Shown here in pieces: positions 52,929 to 61,131 of a stretch of 64,000 nt of DNA (position 1 is the first letter of the stretch; every line of letters starts with the position of its first letter). Made by a program: the position numbers and the translations under genes. The notes under the pieces are model-generated. The model was not told the DNA's origin and did no database searches. It saw nothing but the letters and a program-made list of their open reading frames with translations. The stretch is from Castellaniella sp036379515 (GTDB lineage Bacteria; Pseudomonadota; Gammaproteobacteria; Burkholderiales; Burkholderiaceae_B), in the NCBI RefSeq assembly GCF_036379515.1, contig NZ_DASVGN010000021.1, forward strand, positions 74,080 to 138,079. The letters run 5' to 3'.

Positions 52929-53840
52929 TCAATCCGTCGCAATCACGGGACGGACGTCAGCCGTGCGAGACATGACGGCCGCAGCACGCAAGGCTTCGTC
53001 GCGCGTGGAATAAGGCCCCATGCGGACTTTGTACAAATTGGCCTGGCGCGTCACGGCCGTCTGTGCATTGATGCGGCTATTGATGCGTTCGGAAAACGCC
53101 TGGGCATTTTCAGACGAGGCAAAGGCGCCAAACTGAAGATAGACGGTGCCTCTGCCCGTCGGAGACACGGGGGGAATCATGGGACGCGGTGCGGCCGGCG
53201 GCGGAGGTGGCACATAGGCCACAGGGGTCGACATGGCAGGCACGGGTGAGGTCACGGCAGACTCAGGCGCCGCGGACGCCAACATCGGCGCAGAATCCCT
53301 GGGGTAATTGCCCGCCAGAATGTCATTGTTGGTGATGGCCTGCACGACGACTTCGCCGCTGCCCGGGCCAATCAGCCCCAGCTTGGCTGCAGCCACGTAA
53401 GACAGATCGATGATGCGGCCCGGGTGAAACGGACCCCGATCATTGATGCGCACGATGATGGATTTGCCGGTCGATACCCGGGTCACCCTCGCATAACTGG
53501 GCACTGGCAACACGGGCTGTGCCGCCGTCATGGAATACATATCGTATTTTTCACCATTGGCGGTTTTTTCGCCGTGAAACCCAGGACCATACCAGGACGC
53601 AATGCCCTGACGCCGATACGGTTGGTTCTCGGGGATCGGATAATAGCGTACGCCGTAGACCTCGTAGGGCCTGAAATTGGCAGGAGCGGGACGTTCGACC
53701 TTAGGGACGGCATCCGGAATAGCCGCAAGTTGTGCAGGCGTCAGGTTGCCGCTATAACGACTGCGCGTGGCACACCCCGCCAGAATCGAGACGATCACGC
53801 AAAACAGGATCAGGGTCAGCCGACGTGGCAGCAGGTTCAT
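52929..53840 (-). CDS. rlpA: septal ring lytic transglycosylase RlpA family lipoprotein
   Basis: This 303-residue lipoprotein has lipobox LAGC (Cys near residue 23). The double-psi barrel follows (GIASWYGPGFHGEKTANGE, then VRINDRGPFHPGRIIDLS). A Pro-rich linker leads to a C-terminal SPOR domain (VYLQFGAFASSENAQAF) that targets denuded septal peptidoglycan. The catalytic His and Asp positions are present. It overlaps rapZ by four bases. Confidence 0.94.
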   Translation of the reverse strand: MNLLPRRLTLILFCVIVSILAGCATRSRYSGNLTPAQLAAIPDAVPKVERPAPANFRPYEVYGVRYYPIPENQPYRRQGIASWYGPGFHGEKTANGEKYDMYSMTAAQPVLPVPSYARVTRVSTGKSIIVRINDRGPFHPGRIIDLSYVAAAKLGLIGPGSGEVVVQAITNNDILAGNYPRDSAPMLASAAPESAVTSPVPAMSTPVAYVPPPPPAAPRPMIPPVSPTGRGTVYLQFGAFASSENAQAFSERINSRINAQTAVTRQANLYKVRMGPYSTRDEALRAAAVMSRTADVRPVIATD

Positions 53841-54712
53841 GGAGCCGCCTGATGCAGGAGCGGGTTACGGTGCCGGATGAGCAACGGAGAATGGTCGGCG
53901 AACCGCCGTGCCAGCTGTTCAGCCACATATACCGAACGATGCTGGCCCCCCGTGCACCCGATCGCTATGGTCAGGTAATTGCGCGTGTCCTGCTGGTAAA
54001 GCGGCAGCCACTTGCGGATGAACCCGGCAATGTCGTCCACCATGGCCGACACACTGCCAAACTGCGCCAGCCACTCGGCCACGGGGGCATCACGCCCCGT
54101 GAGCGGACGCAGGACCGGATCGTAATGGGGATTGGGCAGGCAACGCACGTCAAAAACCAGATCGGCGTCAAAGGGTACGCCGCGCTTGTAGGCAAACGAT
54201 TCAAAAGTGAGCACGATCGCGACCTTGTCGACCTGCACGAGGTCTCGCACCCAACTGCGCAACTGCCCGGGGGTGAGATCGGACGTATCGATCACGTGTT
54301 CCTGATCTCTCAGGGGTGCCAGCAGCTCCCGCTCGTGGGCAATGCAATTTTGCAGCGACACGTCCTGCCCCTCTCGTTGCATGCGGTCGCTGAGCGGATG
54401 CCGCCGACGCGACTCCGAATACCGCTGGATGAGTGTCTGATCATCGGCGTCCAGAAACACTACGTGCAGCGCCACCCCTTGTGCACGCAGGCTGGTGAGG
54501 ATGCCAGGAAGGTCGTCCAGGTCGCCTGGCGTACGCACGTCGATGGCGACCGCAACCCGCTCCAGCCCGGTCTCTTGGGTACTGGCGATGAATTCATGCA
54601 AAAACCGCACGGGCAGATTATCGACGCACGTATAACCGGTGTCTTCCAGCATCCGCAACGCAACGGATTTCCCCGACCCGGAAATCCCCGTGATGAGAAC
54701 GATGTTCAGCAT
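53837..54712 (-). CDS. rapZ: RNase adapter protein RapZ
   Basis: This 291-residue P-loop protein (ITGISGSGKSVAL near residue 8) has the YvcJ/RapZ core DNLPVRFLHEF, VIDTSDLTP and the C-terminal GCTGGQHRSVYVAE. In E. coli RapZ presents the sRNA GlmZ to RNase E and controls glucosamine-6-P synthesis. It follows hprK in the same direction, as in many proteobacteria. The ATG at 54710-54712 fits the family start. Confidence 0.95.
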   Translation of the reverse strand: MLNIVLITGISGSGKSVALRMLEDTGYTCVDNLPVRFLHEFIASTQETGLERVAVAIDVRTPGDLDDLPGILTSLRAQGVALHVVFLDADDQTLIQRYSESRRRHPLSDRMQREGQDVSLQNCIAHERELLAPLRDQEHVIDTSDLTPGQLRSWVRDLVQVDKVAIVLTFESFAYKRGVPFDADLVFDVRCLPNPHYDPVLRPLTGRDAPVAEWLAQFGSVSAMVDDIAGFIRKWLPLYQQDTRNYLTIAIGCTGGQHRSVYVAEQLARRFADHSPLLIRHRNPLLHQAAP

Positions 54713-54749
54713 GGCAGCCGGCGGGGGCATCCGCAGTCTGTAGAGGATG

Positions 54750-55685
54750 TCATCGGGTCTCCCGGCTGTTTTCCATGATGGCCAGCGCCTGCCGTTCTAT
54801 GAATTCACCCATGGTGTCGATGCCACGAAGGCTCAGGATCGTGTTGCGAACCGCCGCCTCGACCAGTACGGCAAGGTTGCGGCCTGCCGCCACTTGCAGC
54901 ATGACACGGCGTACGGGAATGCCCAGGATGTCTTCGAACTCGTCGCGGGTTGGCAAGCGCTCGAAGGTGTCAGAGGTCATGCGTACCAGATGCACGATGA
55001 GCTTGATCTTCATCTTGCGTCTCACCGAGGTTTCGCCAAAGATGGTGCGGATGTCCAGCAGCCCCAATCCGCGCACCTCGAGCAGGTTCTGAAGCAGCGG
55101 CGGGCATTGGCCCTCGACAAAATTGGGGGCCGTGCGCGAAAGCTCGACGGCATCGTCGGCCACCAGGCCATGCCCGCGCGAGATAAGTTCCAGCGCCAGC
55201 TCGCTCTTGCCGAGGCCTGACTCACCCGTGATCAGCACCCCCAGGCCCAAGACGTCCATGAAGACCCCGTGCACCAGCGTCTTAGGTGCCATGCGCTTGC
55301 CCAGGTAGATACGCAGCAGATCGATGAGCAACGAGGCCTCGATCGGCGTACCCAGCAGGGGAATCTGGTGCGTCTCGCAGTAGGCCCTCAGGTCATCGGG
55401 CGCCAAGGTCTGAGCTGCCAGGATGATGGCGGGAACCCCACCGGCCACGAGGTCATCCAGGTGATGAGTACGCCGGCGGGTATCCAGCCGGTCGTAGTAC
55501 AACATTTCTTCGGCACCAAAAACCTGAATGCGCGCCGGGTGGATCAAGTTCAGGTGGCCAATGAGGTCGGATGCGGCAGTGCCGGCCTCTGGAACCATGC
55601 GGGTGCCAGCCACCTCCTGGCCGGCAATCCAGGAAAACGTGATCTTGTCGGCATTGTCACGAATCAGCTCTTGAATGCTCAGCAT
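54750..55685 (-). CDS. hprK: HPr kinase/phosphorylase
   Basis: This 311-residue enzyme phosphorylates or dephosphorylates HPr on a serine. The Walker A GESGLGKSELALELI is around residue 151. The C-terminal signature EVRGLGLLDI and DEFEDILGIPVRRVMLQVAAGRNL are clear. In Gram-negatives it belongs to the PTS-Ntr regulatory branch with ptsN. It overlaps ptsN by 29 bases and precedes rapZ. Confidence 0.95.
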   Translation of the reverse strand: MLSIQELIRDNADKITFSWIAGQEVAGTRMVPEAGTAASDLIGHLNLIHPARIQVFGAEEMLYYDRLDTRRRTHHLDDLVAGGVPAIILAAQTLAPDDLRAYCETHQIPLLGTPIEASLLIDLLRIYLGKRMAPKTLVHGVFMDVLGLGVLITGESGLGKSELALELISRGHGLVADDAVELSRTAPNFVEGQCPPLLQNLLEVRGLGLLDIRTIFGETSVRRKMKIKLIVHLVRMTSDTFERLPTRDEFEDILGIPVRRVMLQVAAGRNLAVLVEAAVRNTILSLRGIDTMGEFIERQALAIMENSRETR

Positions 55686-56154
55686 GGTCGGTAGGCAGGG
55701 CGGTTGCACCCTTGAGGATCAGTTGGTGGACTTCGAGAGGATCGCTTGCCTGCGTCAACGCCTGACGAATGGACGCGTCCGACATGAGCCGCGCAATACC
55801 GGCCAGCAAATCCAGATGCATCTGCGTCGCGCTCTCAGGCATGAGCAGAAAAAACAGCAGGCGCGCCGTGCGCCCATCGTTGACGTCGAAGCGGATGGGC
55901 CGGTCGAGGCGGATGAATGCCGCACGCGGCTCACGCAGATCTTTCAGCCGTCCATGAGGAACCGCGACCTCGTGCCCCAGCGCCGTCGAACCCAGCCGCT
56001 CACGGGCCAGCAGGCTGTGAAAGACCGACGTGCGGGCCACACCTTGATTGTTCTCGAACAGCAGACCAGCTTGCTCGAAGGCCCGTTTCTTGCTGGTGGC
56101 CGCCAAGTCGAGAACGACGTTGCCAGGCGGCAAAATGCGGGGGTTGAGATTCAT
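55657..56154 (-). CDS. ptsN: PTS IIA-like nitrogen-regulatory protein PtsN
   Basis: This 165-residue EIIA-Ntr has the phosphorylatable His in GHEVAVPHGRL near residue 72 and FLLMPESATQMHLDLLAGIARL. It receives phosphate from NPr and regulates K+ uptake and stress responses. The ATG at 56152-56154 fits the family. The hpf-ptsN-hprK-rapZ order is the standard one next to rpoN, but rpoN is not present upstream. Confidence 0.94.
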   Translation of the reverse strand: MNLNPRILPPGNVVLDLAATSKKRAFEQAGLLFENNQGVARTSVFHSLLARERLGSTALGHEVAVPHGRLKDLREPRAAFIRLDRPIRFDVNDGRTARLLFFLLMPESATQMHLDLLAGIARLMSDASIRQALTQASDPLEVHQLILKGATALPTDHAEHSRADS

Positions 56155-56212
56155 GGGCTCATTATAGGAGGCAAACCCCGCTGCGGAGGAAGCCACACGC
56201 CACAGATACAAA

Positions 56213-56237
56213 GGCCTCGGACGAGAGTCACGAGGCC
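56213..56237 (-). terminator. intrinsic terminator downstream of hpf
   Basis: GGCCTCG (56213-56219) and CGAGGCC (56231-56237) form a seven-base stem. Read on the minus strand it is followed by TTTGTAT, a short T-run. It lies 38 bases after the hpf stop and before ptsN, so it may partly separate the two. Confidence 0.55.
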
Positions 56238-56275
56238 ATTGGTGTCACGAAGCGACCCTTAAAAGGGCCTGAAGG

Positions 56276-56605
56276 TCATTCGGCAACCATAGCTGCCTGA
56301 CGTTTCGGGGGTTCGTGAACATAGGTTTGAGCCTTGGATTTGTACTTGATGACCTGTCTGTCGACCTTGTCGACCAGCAAGTCAATGGCCGCATATAGAT
56401 TGTCATCCGTGGCCTCGCAATGTACATCCTTGCCGCGCAGGCGCATAGTGATTTCTGCCGTATGTTTGAGGGGTTCGATCGACAGCATGACTTGCGTGTC
56501 GATGACTTGATCAAAGTGTCGGAGAACGCGCGCCGTCTTGGTGTAGACGTATTCGCGAATAGCCGGCGTGATTTCCAGATGACGACCGGTAATAGTCAGG
56601 CTCAT
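56276..56605 (-). CDS. hpf: ribosome hibernation promoting factor, short form
   Basis: This 109-residue protein has the S30AE/HPF fold (LTITGRHLEITPAIREYV, VMLSIEPLKHTAEITMRL, NLYAAIDLLVDKVDRQV). It binds the ribosomal decoding centre in stationary phase and lacks the dimerising C-domain of long HPF. AGGAG eight bases upstream supports the ATG. Upstream is a 231-base gap instead of rpoN. Confidence 0.93.
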   Translation of the reverse strand: MSLTITGRHLEITPAIREYVYTKTARVLRHFDQVIDTQVMLSIEPLKHTAEITMRLRGKDVHCEATDDNLYAAIDLLVDKVDRQVIKYKSKAQTYVHEPPKRQAAMVAE

Positions 56606-56675
56606 AGTGCAAACTCCTTGCGGAAATACAGATGAGGTTCCAAAGGAACCCGTGTGAACGACGATGGGTCTCCTA

Positions 56676-56796
56676 TTGAAGTGACTGACGGTTCCAGTGT
56701 ACAGACTACCGCAGGCACATCAAGTGCCAGACGACGGTGTAAGATAATGAGATTCACAAAGGCCACAGCAAATTGCTGTGGCCTTTTTCCTTTTTT
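56676..56796 (+). ncRNA. candidate small RNA between hpf and lptB
   Basis: TTGAAG (56676-56681) with TACAGA (56700-56705), a hairpin GGCAC-ATCAA-GTGCC (around 56713-56727) and a strong plus-strand terminator (56758-56796) are arranged like a short independent transcript of about 85 bases. No protein gene on this strand needs that terminator. Promoter match is weak, so this is a hypothesis. The rest of the 56606-56836 gap holds only a GGTTCC/GGAACC dyad (56636-56650). Confidence 0.4.
56758..56796. terminator. strong intrinsic terminator with plus-strand U-tract
   Basis: GGCCACAGC (56761-56769) pairs with GCTGTGGCC (56775-56783) and is followed by five T, CC and six T on the plus strand. On the minus strand only TTT follows, so it could stop lptB less efficiently. 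Confidence 0.8.
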
Positions 56797-56836
56797 AGGG
56801 CGCTCAACGCATACCCACGGACCCCGTGGCTCGCGC

Positions 56837-57631
56837 CTACATGCGGAAGTTCTTGCCCAGATACACTTGCCGCACCGCTTCGTTGTCCACGATCTCGCTG
56901 GGGTGGCCGCTGGTGAGCACCTTGCCTTCGCTGATGATATAGGCGCGGTCGCAGATCCCCAGTGTTTCGCGTACGTTATGATCGGTGATGAGCACACCGA
57001 TGTTCCGGCCCTTCAGGAACTGCACGATGCGCTGAATCTCGATGACGGCAATGGGGTCTACCCCGGCAAACGGCTCATCAAGCAGGATGAAGCGCGGGTG
57101 CGTGGCCAAGGCGCGGGCAATCTCGACGCGCCGGCGCTCGCCGCCCGACAGAGAAATGGCCATATTGCGGCGAATATGCTCAATCTGCAGTTCGTCGATG
57201 AGCGACTCCAGGTGCTCTTCGATCGCCGAACCTGACAAGCCATGGCCCTTTGCGTCACGCTGCAGCTCCAGCACGGCGCGAATGTTCTGCTCTACCGTCA
57301 GGCGCCGAAAGACCGACGCATCCTGCGGCAGGTACGACAGCCCCAAACGCGCGCGCTTGTGCATGGGAATCCCGGTGACGTCGTGCTGATCGATCACGAT
57401 GCGCCCGGTATCGGCCGGGATCAGCCCGACGATCATGTAAAAGCTGGTGGTCTTGCCCGCCCCGTTGGGACCCAATAGCCCAACGACCTCGCCGCTGTCG
57501 ACGGACAGAGAAACGTCTTGCACGACGGCCCGGCGACCAAAGCTCTTCCCCAGACCAATAGCCTGCAAGCTGCCCGAGGCGCCGGTGACGCGCGCCGGGT
57601 CGGAAACCGCCACAGAATCGACTGAAGGCAT
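56837..57631 (-). CDS. lptB: LPS export ABC transporter ATPase LptB
   Basis: This 264-residue ATPase powers LPS extraction with LptFG. Walker A GPNGAGKTTSFYMI, Q-loop YLPQDASVFRRLTV, signature LSGGERRR and Walker B FILLDEPFAGVDP are intact, with the switch His in ITDHNVRETL. About 20 N-terminal residues precede the family core. The ATG at 57629-57631 is preferred to an upstream GTG that would overlap lptA. Confidence 0.95.
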   Translation of the reverse strand: MPSVDSVAVSDPARVTGASGSLQAIGLGKSFGRRAVVQDVSLSVDSGEVVGLLGPNGAGKTTSFYMIVGLIPADTGRIVIDQHDVTGIPMHKRARLGLSYLPQDASVFRRLTVEQNIRAVLELQRDAKGHGLSGSAIEEHLESLIDELQIEHIRRNMAISLSGGERRRVEIARALATHPRFILLDEPFAGVDPIAVIEIQRIVQFLKGRNIGVLITDHNVRETLGICDRAYIISEGKVLTSGHPSEIVDNEAVRQVYLGKNFRM

Positions 57632-57648
57632 GGACAACGCGACCCGCC

Positions 57649-58266
57649 TCACGAGTGCTTGGCGCTGCACTGCGCAATGGCCTGGTCCACCCGCGCCTGC
57701 GGCTGGGCCAATGAACGTACGCGACCGCCTGCCGCAGCCGAATCTTTGCCTCCAAACGCTTCGTAGGTACCGGATTTCTGGTGATAGACAATACGCGCAC
57801 CTTGCACGTTGTCGAATGCCTTGCCGCAGACATAGCGCGTTACGACCGCCTGACCAATCAGTGTGATGTCGCCGCTCTTGCCATCGTAGTCGGCCTGCTG
57901 CCCCGTGCCGACGAGCGTTTCGAATTTCTTGGGGTTTTCCTGGCGAATGTTGACCAGATGCCCTTTGCTTGCCGTCGCAGTCCCGGACTGGTTGCCATCG
58001 GCGTCTTCATGAGCCACCAACTTGTCGGCTCGCAGCGTCATGGTCCCGCGCGTGAGGACCACGTTTCCGGTGAAGGTCGTGGTCTTGCTGACGTCATCGT
58101 AATGCAGGGTGTCAGACAGCACCACCGTATCAGGCTCGGCCTGCGCAGGCTTCCCCGACACGACCGCCGGGGCGGAGGTGGGCTTTTTGGCGGAGGCCGC
58201 CACCGCTGGCGGCACCAGCGCCGCCAGCATCAGAGTCGTCACGAGAACGGAAGAAAGAGAATTCAT
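57649..58266 (-). CDS. lptA: LPS transport periplasmic protein LptA
   Basis: This 205-residue periplasmic protein has a signal peptide (SVLVTTLMLAALVPPAVAA) and an OstA-like beta-jellyroll (LHYDDVSKTTTFTGNVVLTRG, LRADKLVAHED, VTRYVCGKAFDN). It bridges LptC and LptD for LPS transfer. It overlaps lptC by four bases and leads into lptB 17 bases later. Confidence 0.92.
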   Translation of the reverse strand: MNSLSSVLVTTLMLAALVPPAVAASAKKPTSAPAVVSGKPAQAEPDTVVLSDTLHYDDVSKTTTFTGNVVLTRGTMTLRADKLVAHEDADGNQSGTATASKGHLVNIRQENPKKFETLVGTGQQADYDGKSGDITLIGQAVVTRYVCGKAFDNVQGARIVYHQKSGTYEAFGGKDSAAAGGRVRSLAQPQARVDQAIAQCSAKHS

Positions 58267-58880
58267 GGTTGAGAGGTCTTCTTGGAGCTGGCATTGCGAG
58301 CCGCCTGATCTTCGCCAGAGATTTTCATGTCACTGGAAGAAAAGACGGTCAGCTGGCGAGTGCGATTATCGTAACGCATGCCCCGTCCACGCAAGACGGA
58401 ACGCCCTCTGAGCACCACGGCAGGCTGATCGGTATGGACCACATCTTCGTTGGGCTCGATGATCAATTGTTCACTGCGCACATCCAGGAGCTGATGTTCG
58501 GCATCAGGCAGCCGCTTGACGTGCGCGTTGCCATTGAGCACGATGCGATCGCCGTGATGGTCCAGCGTCCCGCGATCAGCGGTTCCTACCGTGATGGGAG
58601 AACCCTGCTGATAGGCGACTGCTCTGGGGGTTTTCACCTCGTAACTGTCTGTATCGGGAAAGTGGTCCATGGATGAGCCTTCCAGACGATTGATGGCATA
58701 GCCCTTGGGCCCCGTCCGCACCATGACAAAATGATCTGACCAGGAATCACGCTCGTGCGTCATACGCGCCGGAGGGTCCACCTGAATGGACCGCAAGGTG
58801 TAGTCGGATGCCCACCAGGTACCCAAGACCAGCAAAACCAACAACAGGACCGCCACCAGGCTGGGCATCCTGTCTCTCAT
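58263..58880 (-). CDS. lptC: LPS export protein LptC
   Basis: This 205-residue protein has one N-terminal transmembrane helix (LVAVLLLVLLVLGTWWAS) and a periplasmic LptC jellyroll (PDTDSYEVKTPRAVAYQQG, VLNGNAHVKRL, ILEPNE-like IIEPNEDVVHTDQPAV). It anchors LptA to LptFG. It is coupled to kdsC and lptA by four-base overlaps. Confidence 0.92.
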   Translation of the reverse strand: MRDRMPSLVAVLLLVLLVLGTWWASDYTLRSIQVDPPARMTHERDSWSDHFVMVRTGPKGYAINRLEGSSMDHFPDTDSYEVKTPRAVAYQQGSPITVGTADRGTLDHHGDRIVLNGNAHVKRLPDAEHQLLDVRSEQLIIEPNEDVVHTDQPAVVLRGRSVLRGRGMRYDNRTRQLTVFSSSDMKISGEDQAARNASSKKTSQP

Positions 58881-59479
58881 TGAATGGCTCCACCCAACGT
58901 AGAGAGTGACATGGTGAAGCAGGCGCCCAGGCGCCCTTGCGCCGCCAGGATCAGGTCACAGCATTCGCGCACCGCCCCTGAACCGCCGTGCAGGGTCGAG
59001 ACCCAATGCGCCGCCTGGCTGACATACAGCGGTGCGTTGGGCACGCTGGCCGCAAAGCCCACGCGCTGCAGAGCAGGAAGGTCGATGATATCGTCTCCCA
59101 TGTAGCCAAGATCCTGCAGCCCCAGCCCCGCCTCGCGCGCCAGGTCTTCGAGGGCCCCGATTTTGTCGTGAATCCCTTGTAAAGCGGGCGAAATGCCCAG
59201 CTCGGCGGCTCGGCGTGCCGTAATGGCGCTTTTGCGGCCGCTGATCCAGGCCACCCGAACACCTTGTTCTCGCAACAGACGCAGGCCGTGCCCATCCAGG
59301 GCATTGAAGGGCTTCACGGCCTCGCCATTTTCTGCGTACCAAAGACTGCCATCCGTCAGCACGCCGTCGACGTCGAACACCATCATGCGAACGGTGCGTG
59401 CACGCTCACGCACCCCCGGCGTGACGCGGGCGAGAATCAAGGCTTCAGCAGGATGGGAGAAACCGGGCAGCTCGTTCAT
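58877..59479 (-). CDS. kdsC: 3-deoxy-D-manno-octulosonate 8-phosphate phosphatase
   Basis: This 200-residue HAD phosphatase removes phosphate from Kdo-8-P. Motif I is MVFDVDGVLTDGSLWY, motif II WISGRKSAIT, and motif III/IV YMGDDIIDLPAL. These are all standard for KdsC tetramers. About 28 residues precede motif I. It shares one base with kdsD upstream and four with lptC downstream. Confidence 0.95.
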   Translation of the reverse strand: MNELPGFSHPAEALILARVTPGVRERARTVRMMVFDVDGVLTDGSLWYAENGEAVKPFNALDGHGLRLLREQGVRVAWISGRKSAITARRAAELGISPALQGIHDKIGALEDLAREAGLGLQDLGYMGDDIIDLPALQRVGFAASVPNAPLYVSQAAHWVSTLHGGSGAVRECCDLILAAQGRLGACFTMSLSTLGGAIQ

Positions 59480-60465
59480 CAGATAACCTTTGCGGCAAGT
59501 AGATCATGCATGTGCAGCGCACCCAATAATAGCCCGTTGTCATCGAGCACCAGCATCTGGCTGAGCTTGTTCGCATCCATGACCGTGGCCGCCTCGATGG
59601 CTGGCGCTTGCGCGGCAATGAACTTGGGATGGTGACTCATCCCTGCCGCCACTGTGAGCGTACGGATGTCGCCATATTGCGCAATCATGCGCCGCAGATC
59701 GCCATCCGTGAAGATGCCTGCAGGGCGATCGCCTTCCAGTACGATCGCCATGCCCATGCCCTTGGACGACATTTCGACCAGCGCATCCGGAATCAGGGTG
59801 TCCGGCCGCACGCGCGGCAGTGCGGCACCGGTGCGCATGACGTCGGCGACCGACGTGAGCAGGCGCCGGCCCAGCGCGCCCCCTGGATGGGAACGGGCAA
59901 AGTCTTCGCGATTGAAGCCTCGTGCCTCCAGGCAAGCCACCGCGATCGCGTCCCCCAGGACGAGTGCTGCTGTCGTGCTGGCCGTTGGCGCCAGGTTGAG
60001 CGGACAGGCCTCCTGATCGACGGCGGCATCCAGTGACAGATCGGCACTCCGCGCAAGCTCGGAATCGGCATGGCCGGTCATGGCGATGATGCGCGTACCC
60101 ATCCGCTTGGCCACCGAAATGATGGTGATGAGTTCCTGAGCCGAACCCGAGTACGAAATGGCAAGCAGGATGTCTTCGCCCGTGAGCATGCCCAGGTCGC
60201 CATGGATGGCTTCGGCCGCATGCATGAAGAAGGCGGGGGTGCCCGTCGAAGCGAGGGTGGCGGCGATCTTACGCGCCACATGGCCGGATTTGCCGATACC
60301 CGTGACCACTACGCGACCAGAACACCCCAGGATCAGGGTCACGGCCTGCTCGAAGTGTGCGTCGATGCGGCCCTGCAGCGACTGCAGCGCCTGGATTTCG
60401 ATCGAAAACGTGCGCGTGGCACTCGCGCGGATAGCCTCTGGCTGGAGGTGCGGATGTACATGCAT
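59479..60465 (-). CDS. kdsD: arabinose-5-phosphate isomerase
   Basis: This 328-residue enzyme makes arabinose-5-P from ribulose-5-P for Kdo. The SIS domain (VVVTGIGKSGHVARKIAATLASTG split, HAAEAIHGDLGML, AISYSGSAQEL) is followed by two CBS domains (ADVMRTGAALPRV and ATVMDANKLSQMLVLD). The length and order are normal. It is the promoter-proximal gene of the kdsD-kdsC-lptC-lptA-lptB operon, divergent from apt. Confidence 0.94.
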   Translation of the reverse strand: MHVHPHLQPEAIRASATRTFSIEIQALQSLQGRIDAHFEQAVTLILGCSGRVVVTGIGKSGHVARKIAATLASTGTPAFFMHAAEAIHGDLGMLTGEDILLAISYSGSAQELITIISVAKRMGTRIIAMTGHADSELARSADLSLDAAVDQEACPLNLAPTASTTAALVLGDAIAVACLEARGFNREDFARSHPGGALGRRLLTSVADVMRTGAALPRVRPDTLIPDALVEMSSKGMGMAIVLEGDRPAGIFTDGDLRRMIAQYGDIRTLTVAAGMSHHPKFIAAQAPAIEAATVMDANKLSQMLVLDDNGLLLGALHMHDLLAAKVI

Positions 60466-60576
60466 CCGTCGATTTTAAGCGGAACCCGCCCGCAAGTGAG
60501 GGTCCCGGCGCGATCGCCGGCGCCGCGCCGGCTTGTTAAACTGGGGCCGCCCTCGCCCACCTAAGAGATGCCCCTC

Positions 60577-61131
60577 ATGCAAACCGATCCAGCCCAACAC
60601 ATCCGCGACACGATCCGCACCGTGCCGGACTGGCCCAAACAGGGCGTGATGTTCCGCGACATCACGCCTGTCCTGCAAGATCCGCAAGCCTTCCGTGTGC
60701 TGATCGACCTGTTCGTCTACCGCTACATGCGCCAGCGCCTGGACCTGGTTGCGGGCATAGACGCACGCGGCTTCATCATTGGCGCCGTGCTGGCCTATGA
60801 GCTCAAGCTGGGCTTCGTGCCGGTGCGCAAACAAGGCAAGCTTCCGTATCGCACCGTATCGGAAACCTATTCACTGGAATACGGCAATTCCACCGTCGAA
60901 ATGCACGTGGATTCCGTCCGCCCCGGGCAACGCGTCCTTTTGATCGATGACTTGATCGCGACCGGCGGCACCATGCTCGCGGCCTCAAGATTGCTGCAAC
61001 GCCTGGGCGCCAACGTGGCCGAGGCGGCTGCCATGATCGACCTGCCCGATCTCAAAGGCTCTGAAGCCGTGCGCAGTTCAGGCCTGCCGGTCTACACCGT
61101 GTGCTCGTTTCACGAGACGGATTTGAGCTAA
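60577..61131 (+). CDS. apt: adenine phosphoribosyltransferase
   Basis: This 184-residue enzyme converts adenine and PRPP to AMP. The PRPP motif VLLIDDLIATGGTMLAA is near residue 125 and GIDARGFIIGAVLA is the adenine loop. KQGKLPYRTVSETYSLEYG is the flexible loop. Family alignment favours ATG 60577; another in-frame ATG lies nine bases earlier. It overlaps rsmI by four bases at the stop codons. Confidence 0.95.
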   Translation: MQTDPAQHIRDTIRTVPDWPKQGVMFRDITPVLQDPQAFRVLIDLFVYRYMRQRLDLVAGIDARGFIIGAVLAYELKLGFVPVRKQGKLPYRTVSETYSLEYGNSTVEMHVDSVRPGQRVLLIDDLIATGGTMLAASRLLQRLGANVAEAAAMIDLPDLKGSEAVRSSGLPVYTVCSFHETDLS

